A stretch of DNA of 6,817 nucleotides from Planctomycetaceae bacterium. GTDB lineage: Bacteria; Planctomycetota; Planctomycetia; Pirellulales; JAEUIK01. The stretch lies in contig JAEUIK010000153.1 of assembly GCA_016793185.1 (NCBI GenBank), forward strand, positions 1 to 6,817, written 5' to 3'. How positions within the stretch are numbered: position 1 is the stretch's first letter; every line of letters begins with the position of its first letter. A program made the translations under genes and the position numbers. A model generated the notes under the pieces. That model did no database searches. It had not been told where the DNA came from and saw only the letters and a program-made list of their open reading frames with translations. Shown here piece by piece: positions 1-5,204 of this stretch.

Positions 1-14
1 CTGGGGCGAGGGGG
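1..14. repeat. Fragment of a GGGGCGAGGGG-type repeat, cut by the window edge
   Basis: The first bases read ctggggcgaggggg. They match the outer edge of the repeat at 523-565 (ccggggcgagggg at 552-564) almost exactly and in the same orientation. Only one arm of the hairpin is inside the window, so the full unit cannot be confirmed. It ends about 17 nt before the DUF559-like start codon, so that gene appears to have a repeat on both sides. Confidence 0.45.
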
Positions 15-31
15 AAAATGAGGATGCACCG

Positions 32-412
32 ATGCGACATCGCAGAGCGCCGGCTGCTTCGCGATCGCGGGAGTTGCGGGGCAATGCGACGGGTCCAGAG
101 AAGCTGCTCTGGGCAGCGCTCCGATCGCGCCGGGCCGCGCATCTGAAGTTTCGGCGACAGCATCCGTTAGGCGCCTATATCGTCGACTTTTACTGTCCAG
201 CCCATCGCCTCGCGATCGAACTCGACGGCAATAGCCACCAGGGTCGCGCAGACTACGATGCCGCTCGGACAAGCTGGCTGACGGCGAACGGAATCCGAGT
301 CCTGCGTATCGAAAATGACGATGTCCTGTGCGAAATCGACTGCGTACTCGAAGGGATCTTGCGCGCGTGCGGTATTGATCCGGATCACTTCATCTCACCG
401 ACCGAGGAATGA
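32..412 (+). CDS. DUF559 domain protein, predicted PD-(D/E)XK endonuclease-like
   Basis: This 126-residue protein has the size and motifs of the DUF559 family (Vsr-like, PD-(D/E)XK nuclease fold). The visible family blocks are an early E-x-x-LW-x-x-LR segment (residues 23-31), FRRQ-x-PLG-x-YIVDFYC (40-55) and the acidic strand IELDG followed by H69 (62-69). Then come YD-x-x-R (75-79) and a late strand G-x-RVLRIEN (87-95). D52 and E63 are the likely metal-binding acids by analogy with the fold. The frame is open to the window edge without an upstream Met, and no clear Shine-Dalgarno precedes ATG 32, so the start is provisional. The family is widespread and mostly uncharacterised. DNA cleavage or nicking is inferred from the fold only. 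The stop lies 9 nt before a palindromic repeat, and a related repeat ends just upstream of the start, which suggests a small mobile cassette. Confidence 0.85.
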   Translation: MRHRRAPAASRSRELRGNATGPEKLLWAALRSRRAAHLKFRRQHPLGAYIVDFYCPAHRLAIELDGNSHQGRADYDAARTSWLTANGIRVLRIENDDVLCEIDCVLEGILRACGIDPDHFISPTEE

Positions 413-421
413 CTATCCAAA

Positions 422-474
422 CCCTTCTCCCCGCGTTGCGGGGAGAAGGTGGCCGAAGGCCGGATGAGGGGGGG
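422..474 (+). repeat. Palindromic repeat, unit A of an inverted doublet
   Basis: The core is a perfect 12-bp stem, CCTTCTCCCCGC at 423-434 and GCGGGGAGAAGG at 438-449, around the 3-nt loop gtt. A smaller GGCC/GGCC hairpin with loop gaa follows at 451-461, then the tail ggatgagggggg. The tail and stem resemble the reverse complement of the unit at 523-565. Repeats of this GGGAGAAGG...GATGAGGG type are familiar as dispersed intergenic repeats in high-GC bacteria. There is no T-tract, so a terminator role is not supported, although the hairpin sits 10 nt after the DUF559 stop codon and could stabilise its mRNA. Confidence 0.8.
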
Positions 475-522
475 CGCGGGTTGGCGTCACGACGACCGTA
501 CCGCGTCGACGGCTCCACAGAG

Positions 523-565
523 CCCCTCACCCTAACCCTCTCCCCGGAGTACCGGGGCGAGGGGA
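523..565 (-). repeat. Palindromic repeat, unit B, inverted relative to unit A
   Basis: The unit begins with cccctcaccctaaccctc. It then forms a stem of about 12 bp between 536-547 (CCCTCTCCCCGG) and 552-563 (CCGGGGCGAGGG), with loop agta and one T-C mismatch. Its reverse complement aligns with unit A (hairpin, then GG-x-TGAGGGG), so the two units face each other with their GAGGGG tails inward across a spacer of about 48 nt (475-522). This is the geometry of a REPIN or a small MITE. The unit lies about 80 nt upstream of the aminotransferase start, so it is part of that gene's upstream region. Confidence 0.8.
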
Positions 566-646
566 CAGATCCCTTCTCGTGGTTGCCAAAAACGAAACCA
601 GATAAGATCACGATTGTCACTTCCGCATCCCTCCGAGAGTACCCCC

Positions 647-2020
647 GTGAAGCTCACGCCCCGCCAGCAGCAACTCGTTCAGCGGACGTTTCTCGATTAC
701 CAGTCGACCGCCGACTTCCTGGAATGTCCTTTGGTGATCGAGCGGGCGGAAGGACTGCGCCTGTGGGACACCGAGGGGCGCGAGTACCTCGATGCCATTG
801 GCGGCATCTTCGTGGCGGGACTCGGCCATCGGCATCCGCGCGTGATGGAGGCGATGCGCCGCCAGATGGAGCGCGCGACGTTCGTGCCGCCGCTGCACGG
901 CATCTCCGACGTGACACTCGAGTTCATCGACAAGCTGGGTTCGATCGCCCCGGGAGACCTGCGCTACGCCAAGCCTGTGAGCGGCGGCTCCGAGGCAGTC
1001 GAGACCGCTCTCAAATTCACGCGCCAATACTTCCAGCAGTCGGGCCGGCCGGGCAAGTACAAGTTCGTCAGTGTCTACCTCGGCTACCACGGGGCGACGT
1101 TCGGCGCGATGGGAGCCAGCGGCACCGGACGGCGCAAGACGCGCTTCGAGCCGCAGATGCCCGGTTTTTTGAAGGTTCTGCCGCCCATCGCGCTGCGCGA
1201 CCGTTTTTCCAGTTGGGACGAAACCTGCCGCTTCGCCGCCCGACTGTTCGAAGATGTGATCGTCAACGAGGATCCGGCGACCGTGGCCGGCATCCTGGTC
1301 GAACCGATCTCGAATACGGCGGGCATCCAGACCCCCACGTCCGAATACTTTCGGATCCTCCGCGAGATCTGCGATCGCCATCAGGTGCTGCTGATCTTCG
1401 ACGAAGTGATCACCGGTTTCGGGCGCACCGGCAAGATGTTCGCGGCGCAGACGTTTGGGGTCACGCCCGATATCCTCTGCGCGGGCAAGGGGATCTCTTC
1501 CGGGGCCGTGCCGATGGGAGCGCTGCTCGCCCGCGAGGATCTGGGAGAAGCCTTCGCCGGTCCGGCTGGCAGCGAGGTGAACTTTGCGCACGGGCATACG
1601 TTTGCGGGAAACCCGCTGGCCGCGGCGGTCGGGATCGCCGTGATCGATGAGATCGTCGAGAAGCGGCTCGACGCCCGAGCGGCCGAACTCGGCGAATATC
1701 TTGTCGGCCGGCTCGAGCGGTTGCGGGCGCTGGGCTGCATTCGCGAGATTCGCGGCAAAGGCTTGCTGCGGGGAGTCGAGTTCGCCGAGGATCCGGCCGC
1801 CGGCCGCCCCTTTCCGGCCGACCGCAAGCTGGGAAAGATTCTGAAGCGGGTGGCACTCGAGCAGGGGCTGATCCTGCGGGTCGACCCGGATTGGTTTGCG
1901 GTGGCGCCGCCGTTGATTGCGACCGAGGCGGAGATCGACGAGATCGTCGACCGGATCGAGCAGTGTCTGACATTGTCGCTGGAGCGGATGCACTCGCCAG
2001 CCCAGCGTTCCGAGACTTAG
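647..2020 (+). CDS. Class III PLP-dependent aminotransferase (omega-amino acid / acetylornithine type)
   Basis: A fold-type I aminotransferase of about 457 residues, full length for the family. It would transfer an amino group between an amine or omega-amino acid and a 2-oxoacid using pyridoxal phosphate in the cytoplasm. Numbered from GTG 647, visible motifs are SGGSEAVETA (about 111-120, PLP phosphate binding), GYHG (146-149, stacking on PLP), EPISN (219-223) and DEVITGFGRTG (252-262, Asp252 holding the pyridine nitrogen). CAGKG (278-282) carries the Schiff-base Lys281, codon 1487-1489, and HTFAGNP follows at 317-323. All catalytic residues are present. GTG 647 is preferred because GAGAG at 635-639 sits 7 nt upstream and the family N-terminus fits there. 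A TTG at 614 would add 11 Pro/Ser-rich residues. The amino donor cannot be told from sequence alone. HpnO, the hopanoid aminotransferase, belongs to the same superfamily, but no feature here identifies this protein as HpnO. Confidence 0.93.
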   Translation: MKLTPRQQQLVQRTFLDYQSTADFLECPLVIERAEGLRLWDTEGREYLDAIGGIFVAGLGHRHPRVMEAMRRQMERATFVPPLHGISDVTLEFIDKLGSIAPGDLRYAKPVSGGSEAVETALKFTRQYFQQSGRPGKYKFVSVYLGYHGATFGAMGASGTGRRKTRFEPQMPGFLKVLPPIALRDRFSSWDETCRFAARLFEDVIVNEDPATVAGILVEPISNTAGIQTPTSEYFRILREICDRHQVLLIFDEVITGFGRTGKMFAAQTFGVTPDILCAGKGISSGAVPMGALLAREDLGEAFAGPAGSEVNFAHGHTFAGNPLAAAVGIAVIDEIVEKRLDARAAELGEYLVGRLERLRALGCIREIRGKGLLRGVEFAEDPAAGRPFPADRKLGKILKRVALEQGLILRVDPDWFAVAPPLIATEAEIDEIVDRIEQCLTLSLERMHSPAQRSET

Positions 2021-2035
2021 CCGGAGGAGGTCGCC

Positions 2036-2572
2036 ATGTTGGGGTGGCTGGTTTCCAAGCGATTGGATGCGGCCGAGCGGCAGTTGGGCGTCTCGGTCGA
2101 CTACTTGCGGCATCTCTACCGGGTTTCGCCGGGGGGCTTTTTCAAGTTCGCCCGGATCCTCCCTTTGGCCGCCTATCGCCAGAAGCTGCCGGCCGAACCG
2201 TTCCACGTCGCCACGCTGGCGGCCGTCAAACACGAGGATTGCGGCACCTGCGTGCAGATCGGCGTCAACATGGCGCTGCGCGACCGGGTGCCGGCGGCGG
2301 TGATCAAGGCGACCGTCGAGGGACGCCCCGAGGATCTTTCGCCCGAGCTGGCCGACGTCTATCAATTCGCCACGAGCGTGGCCTGCGCCGACGGGCTCGA
2401 AACGGAGCCGCGCGAGCGGATTCGGCAGCGGTGGGGCGAAACGGCCCTGGCCGAGATGGCCCTGGCGATCGCCAGCTGCCGGACGTTCCCGACGCTCAAA
2501 CGCGGTCTGGGTTACGCCACGAGCTGCGCGCGCGTGCGGATCGACCTGCAGGGGACGGCGGCCAGCCAGTGA
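2036..2572 (+). CDS. Small AhpD/carboxymuconolactone-decarboxylase-like protein with a CxxC motif
   Basis: A 178-residue soluble protein, predicted mostly helical. The segment FHVATLAAVKHEDCGTCVQ (residues 56-74) resembles the core of the AhpD-like fold, with H66, E67, C69 and C72 forming a redox-type CxxC. In AhpD, the Cys pair gives thiol-disulfide or peroxidase activity. The remaining AhpD proton-relay His is not obvious here (Asn77 lies near where a His is often found), so catalysis may differ. A strong Shine-Dalgarno GGAGGAGG at 2023-2030, 5 nt before ATG, fixes the start. It lies only 15 nt after the aminotransferase stop, so the two are very likely co-transcribed. No signal peptide or membrane helix is seen. 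The family call is moderately sure. The reaction and its link to the aminotransferase are unknown. Confidence 0.8.
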   Translation: MLGWLVSKRLDAAERQLGVSVDYLRHLYRVSPGGFFKFARILPLAAYRQKLPAEPFHVATLAAVKHEDCGTCVQIGVNMALRDRVPAAVIKATVEGRPEDLSPELADVYQFATSVACADGLETEPRERIRQRWGETALAEMALAIASCRTFPTLKRGLGYATSCARVRIDLQGTAASQ

Positions 2573-2719
2573 CCGGTTCGCGTGGATCCGGATGTGACGA
2601 TCCAAACGCTGCGCGGCAACGTACTAAGTAGGTCACCGGAGCAGAGTCGAGGCCAACCGAGGATGGCGGGCAACTCGTTCGAGGTCGCGCGCCAAACTGT
2701 CTGATCGTTCTGAACCTGT

Positions 2720-2751
2720 TGCTCCGGTGCGCGGCACTTCTTCCCGGAGCA
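2720..2751 (+). other. Candidate stem-loop overlapping a Shine-Dalgarno
   Basis: TGCTCCGG (2720-2727) pairs with CCGGAGCA (2744-2751), giving an 8-bp stem with a 16-nt loop. The right arm contains GGAG at 2746-2749, the only plausible ribosome binding site for the small ORF starting at 2757. If real, the hairpin would hide that site. There is no following T-tract, so it is not an intrinsic terminator. Confidence 0.25.
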
Positions 2752-2756
2752 CTCTC

Positions 2757-2915
2757 ATGGCAGAGCAGGGTCCCGTTTCGCGCCTGCGCTATCTGTTGAA
2801 AGCGCTGCGAGCCGGCAACACCGGCGGCGAACGCCCTGCGCGCCAGCCCGGCAAGAGCTGCCGGCGGATTCGGCTGGTCGATTTCTGCGACCGGAGCCGG
2901 CCGCACCAGGTCTAG
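2757..2915 (+). CDS. Candidate small basic protein, unknown function
   Basis: An ATG at 2757 preceded by GGAG at 2746-2749 (7-nt spacing) opens a 52-residue frame ending in TAG at 2913-2915. The product is strongly basic, with many Arg and Lys, two Cys (near residues 35 and 44) and no signal peptide or membrane segment. Third codon positions are about 80% G or C, similar to real genes here, but that is also expected by chance in high-GC DNA. No family is recognised. It could equally be a random frame. Conservation in relatives would be needed to accept it. Confidence 0.25.
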   Translation: MAEQGPVSRLRYLLKALRAGNTGGERPARQPGKSCRRIRLVDFCDRSRPHQV

Positions 2916-3040
2916 GAACCTCGCATGATCCACCCACTCTAACCCACTGCGCCAGCCCGGGGAGCGTTGAGCATCCTCCAGCGATTCGTTTCCTTGGCTG
3001 GCGCATCGGATTGGAGTGTGTGCCGCATATCGGGCAGCGC

Positions 3041-3082
3041 AAAAAAAAAGAGAGGCGATTCCCGGTCCGGGAATCGCCTCTC
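3041..3082 (-). terminator. Intrinsic terminator of the Cys-rich repeat protein gene
   Basis: On the minus strand a perfect 16-bp inverted repeat (3082-3067 with 3065-3050) is followed at once by nine T residues (A-run at 3041-3049 on the + strand). In practice the loop would be about 5 nt. It starts 34 nt after the stop codon at 3117. A long GC-containing stem plus an uninterrupted U-tract is a textbook Rho-independent terminator. On the + strand the hairpin lacks a T-tract, so it should act mainly for the minus-strand gene. Confidence 0.93.
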
Positions 3083-3116
3083 CGGCGTTGAGTCGCAAAG
3101 AGCCGCGAAGGCAAAG

Positions 3117-3704
3117 TTACTTCGCCGAGCTGAACTGCGGCAGTTTGGCCGTGAACTTGGCGGGGTCGGCCTTGAAGCCATCGGGGCAGCCCGGGCAGCA
3201 GAAGTAGACCTTCTTGCCGTCGTGGGTGACGTTGACGTCGGCCTTGATGTCCTTGCCGCTCAGGGGGCACTTGGTCTGAGTGGTGTAACCCTTGTCGAAG
3301 TCGGCATCGGCAAAGATCAGCGCCAGGGCGTCAGCCGACTTTTCGGTCTTCCCCTTGCAGCCGTCGCAGCAGAAGGCGACCTTGATCCCCGACACGTCGG
3401 CGGACTTCTCGGCGTTGCAGGGCTTGCCGCTCAGCGGGCAGGCCACTTGCACGGCCTGGCCGGTCTGGACCAACTGGCTGTTGGCCTTGGCCGCGAATTT
3501 CTCGGTGTTAGCGGCGAAGGCCTTGGGGCAGTTGTTGCAGCAGAAGTAGACCTTGGCTCCCTTATAATCGACGGCCGAGGCCTCCTTGGCCGGGGCGCCC
3601 GAGACCGGGCACTTGCAATCCACCTTCGATTCGGCGGCGTTCAGCAGCCCGACGACAGCTACCGACAGTCCCAACACGGCACTTGCCAGAAAACCAGTTC
3701 TCAT
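3117..3704 (-). CDS. Exported Cys-rich protein with three YHS/TRASH-like metal-binding repeats
   Basis: A 195-residue protein with an N-terminal signal peptide: R2, a hydrophobic stretch at about 5-21, and probable cleavage near Ala23-Ala24. Three tandem modules follow. Each begins with CP(V/L)SG (about residues 32, 89 and 146) and ends in (Y/A)FCCxxC (54-59, 111-116 and 168-173). There are 14 cysteines in all. Modules 1 and 3 end in C-P-x-x-F followed by a short helix ending KF-x-AK. Module 2 has lost this tail pattern. Such Cys clusters in small modules resemble YHS or TRASH domains, which bind transition metals such as copper. A metal-binding or metal-sensing role outside the cytoplasm is inferred. 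The start is ATG 3704, chosen because AAAGGA lies 7 nt upstream and the signal peptide begins there. A TTG at 3722 would extend it by six residues. The gene is alone, with its own promoter candidate and terminator. Confidence 0.85.
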   Translation of the reverse strand: MRTGFLASAVLGLSVAVVGLLNAAESKVDCKCPVSGAPAKEASAVDYKGAKVYFCCNNCPKAFAANTEKFAAKANSQLVQTGQAVQVACPLSGKPCNAEKSADVSGIKVAFCCDGCKGKTEKSADALALIFADADFDKGYTTQTKCPLSGKDIKADVNVTHDGKKVYFCCPGCPDGFKADPAKFTAKLPQFSSAK

Positions 3705-3711
3705 TTTGAAT

Positions 3712-3717
3712 TCCTTT
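3712..3717 (-). promoter_or_regulatory. Ribosome binding site that fixes the start at 3704
   Basis: The minus strand reads AAAGGA, then 7 nt, then ATG at 3704. This favours the ATG over the in-frame TTG at 3722, which would lie upstream of this site. Confidence 0.7.
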
Positions 3718-3785
3718 ACCAAGAACGCTGCGGAAACGTGGTGAGCGAGTTGATGCGCACGGCTTCATCCTCTTGCGCCGGACGA

Positions 3786-3815
3786 ATTTTCGGCCATTCA
3801 GACCCCCCCTGTCAA
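3786..3815 (-). promoter_or_regulatory. Candidate sigma70-type promoter of the Cys-rich gene
   Basis: On the minus strand a consensus -35 TTGACA (3815-3810) is followed after 18 nt by GAAAAT (3791-3786), which matches four of six -10 positions. The spacer contains a run of seven G. The predicted start of transcription is about 75 nt before ATG 3704. The site lies in the gap after the rhodanese gene, so the Cys-rich gene can be expressed separately from the hopanoid genes. Confidence 0.5.
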
Positions 3816-3881
3816 GAAACTTTGCGGCCAGGGTAAGTTTTTCGGAAAATCGCGGCGGCGCGGCGCCTGGCCCGGCAAATT

Positions 3882-3914
3882 CCCGGGGCATGGGGGCTTT
3901 GGGGCCTCCCCGGG
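3882..3914 (-). terminator. Weak candidate terminator after the rhodanese gene
   Basis: On the minus strand CCCGGGG (3914-3908) can pair with CCCCGGG (3888-3882), a 7-bp GC stem with a 19-nt loop, followed by only AATTTG. It starts just after the rhodanese stop codon. The T-tract is poor and the loop long, so the operon may end here only partly or by another mechanism. Confidence 0.25.
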
Positions 3915-3915
3915 G

Positions 3916-4278
3916 TCAGCTCTCGGTCGGCAATTGAGCTTCTTTCCAGGCCTTAAAGCCTCCCGCCAGCGAGGCCACCTGGGTGTAGCCCATCTTCTGC
4001 AAGTTGTCGGCCACCAGCGCCGAACGGCTGCCGCCGCCGCAGTAGCAGACAATCGGAGTCGCCGGATCGGGAGCCTGCTGCTCGATCTTCAACTCGACGA
4101 TCCCTTTGCTCAGGTGTCGGGCCCCCCGGGCGTGTTCCTGGGCGAAGTCCTCCCCTTCGCGGACGTCGATCAGCAGGGCCCCTTGGGACTGCCTCGCGGC
4201 GGCCTCTTGCGGGGTGACTTCCTTGATGCGCGACTTGGCGTCGTTGACCAGGTTGGCAAAACGTGTCCCAGGTGGCAT
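3916..4278 (-). CDS. Single-domain rhodanese-like sulfurtransferase
   Basis: A 120-residue cytoplasmic protein made of one rhodanese domain, of GlpE or PspE type in size. Family blocks visible are the entry motif EVTPQEA (20-26), LLIDVRE (35-41), the HARGARHL segment (49-56) and IVCYCGGGSRS (76-86). Cys80 starts the active loop CGGGSRS, where a persulfide would form. C-terminal LAGGF-x-AW (104-111) also fits the family. The enzyme would accept sulfane sulfur and pass it to a thiol acceptor; the partner is unknown. GGAAAGGA about 6 nt before ATG supports the start. It begins 25 nt after the stop of the HpnG-like gene, so it appears to be the last gene of the hopanoid operon. A sulfur role in hopanoid synthesis is not established. 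Supply of sulfur for the HpnH iron-sulfur cluster is a possible but unproven reason for linkage. Confidence 0.92.
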   Translation of the reverse strand: MPPGTRFANLVNDAKSRIKEVTPQEAAARQSQGALLIDVREGEDFAQEHARGARHLSKGIVELKIEQQAPDPATPIVCYCGGGSRSALVADNLQKMGYTQVASLAGGFKAWKEAQLPTES

Positions 4279-4303
4279 CGCGTTCCTTTCCTCGCCGAAC
4301 CGT

Positions 4304-5185
4304 TTACTCGGGGAGCTCCGCCACCAGACGCTGCAAGACCCGCGCCAATTCGTCGGAAGCGGTCAGGGCTTGTTCCTTGAGCTTGAGCATGTCTCCCAGA
4401 CTTCCGGGACGATTGAGAATCGCCCCCAGGGCGGCTCCCACGCGCCGCGCAGCTGACTTCTGGTCCAGCAGCCGCTCGATGTCGGCCGGCAGCTCGTCGG
4501 TCACCGCGTCGCTGATGAGCCGCACGGAGAGGAAGTTCGTCCGAGCCTGGGCGCAGGCCGCCGCGACGGCAAACGACTCCATGTCGACCCCTAACGCCTG
4601 ATGCTGCCGACCGAGGTCCAGCTTTTCGGACGGGAGTCGAATCAATCGATCCCTGGTCAGGAGCGGACCGACATGCACGCGCCGACCTGCCGCTTGCGCC
4701 TGATCCGGGCCAGCGCCTGCCGACGAGGCTGCCACGACGGCGCTCTCGCCCAGGGCGATTCGCGTTCCGTCCGGACCAAGAATCGCGTTGGCAAACAGCA
4801 GATCCCCACGCCGGACGTCTGGGTGAAGTCCCCCCGCGAGCCCGGCCGAGATCAGCCATTGGGGGCGATGCCCGGCGATGAGCGTGGCGGCGCCGCGGGC
4901 GGCGGCCGTCTGGCCCACGCCAGCCTTGATGATCACGACCCGCCGGCCAGCCAACTGGCCGGCGACCATTTTCAGGCCTTCGCCGCGGGTGTGCTGCGCA
5001 TCGACGATGAGGTCCTCGAGTCCGCCCGCTTCGATTTCGAGCGCGAAGACAAAGCCGACGTGGCAGGGCTCCGGCGGCGCAGCGGCGGCAGCCGCGGCGT
5101 TCTCGGTCGCCCGGGCGACGTGCTCGCTCAGCGCCTGTTTGGCAGCACGCTGGACGACGTCGCGGAGGATGAGCTGCCAAACCAT
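4304..5185 (-). CDS. hpnG: HpnG-like nucleosidase (MTAN / purine nucleoside phosphorylase family)
   Basis: Predicted to remove adenine from adenosylhopane, giving ribosylhopane (or its phosphate), the second step of side-chain building after HpnH. The core (about 42-253) has the MTA/SAH nucleosidase pattern: VGFVFALEIEA (43-53), SAGLAGGL (113-120), VDMES (200-204) and VRLISDAV (221-228). E52, E203 and D226 line up with Glu12, Glu174 and Asp197 of E. coli MTAN, so the catalytic set is intact. The protein has 293 residues, longer than typical HpnG. The first 41 residues are an added helix-like segment with hydrophobic and charged residues, followed by an Ala-rich linker and PPEP. About 40 extra residues also follow the core. 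The start ATG 5185 lies 19 nt after the HpnH stop and has no clear Shine-Dalgarno, which suggests translational coupling. An in-frame stop at 5210-5212 limits further extension. A plain MTAN/SAH nucleosidase is the alternative; the neighbours favour HpnG. Confidence 0.85.
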   Translation of the reverse strand: MVWQLILRDVVQRAAKQALSEHVARATENAAAAAAAPPEPCHVGFVFALEIEAGGLEDLIVDAQHTRGEGLKMVAGQLAGRRVVIIKAGVGQTAAARGAATLIAGHRPQWLISAGLAGGLHPDVRRGDLLFANAILGPDGTRIALGESAVVAASSAGAGPDQAQAAGRRVHVGPLLTRDRLIRLPSEKLDLGRQHQALGVDMESFAVAAACAQARTNFLSVRLISDAVTDELPADIERLLDQKSAARRVGAALGAILNRPGSLGDMLKLKEQALTASDELARVLQRLVAELPE

Positions 5186-5204
5186 CGATGTTTCGCGACG
5201 CGTC

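Larger units (their letters stand above)
2573..3040. other. Gene-poor convergent intergenic region
   Basis: This stretch of about 470 nt separates the + strand aminotransferase/CxxC pair from the minus-strand Cys-rich gene. No protein of recognisable family is encoded in any frame. Long open frames on the minus strand lack family features and look like high-GC chance. What it does hold is one candidate small + strand ORF (2757-2915) and the stem-loop at 2720-2751. No convincing terminator was found just after 2572: TGGATC/GATCCA near 2583-2600 is only a 6-bp stem with no T-tract. Confidence 0.6.

Noticed and set aside
422..565. Repeat doublet as a CRISPR array or a terminator
   Set aside because: There are only two units, in inverted orientation and diverged, with no regular spacers and no T-tract after either hairpin.
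583..608. Possible promoter TTGCCA ... TAAGAT before the aminotransferase
   Set aside because: The spacing is only 14 nt, too short for a usual sigma70 promoter. No better pair was seen between 566 and 646.
409..1650. Long + strand open frame running from the repeats into the aminotransferase region
   Set aside because: It reads through palindromic repeats and then the wrong frame of the aminotransferase. The product is Arg-rich without recognisable domains.
617..2605. Very long open frame on the minus strand opposite the aminotransferase
   Set aside because: It mirrors codon bias of the real + strand gene, which has all catalytic motifs. The antisense product is Arg/Pro/Gly-rich with no family pattern.
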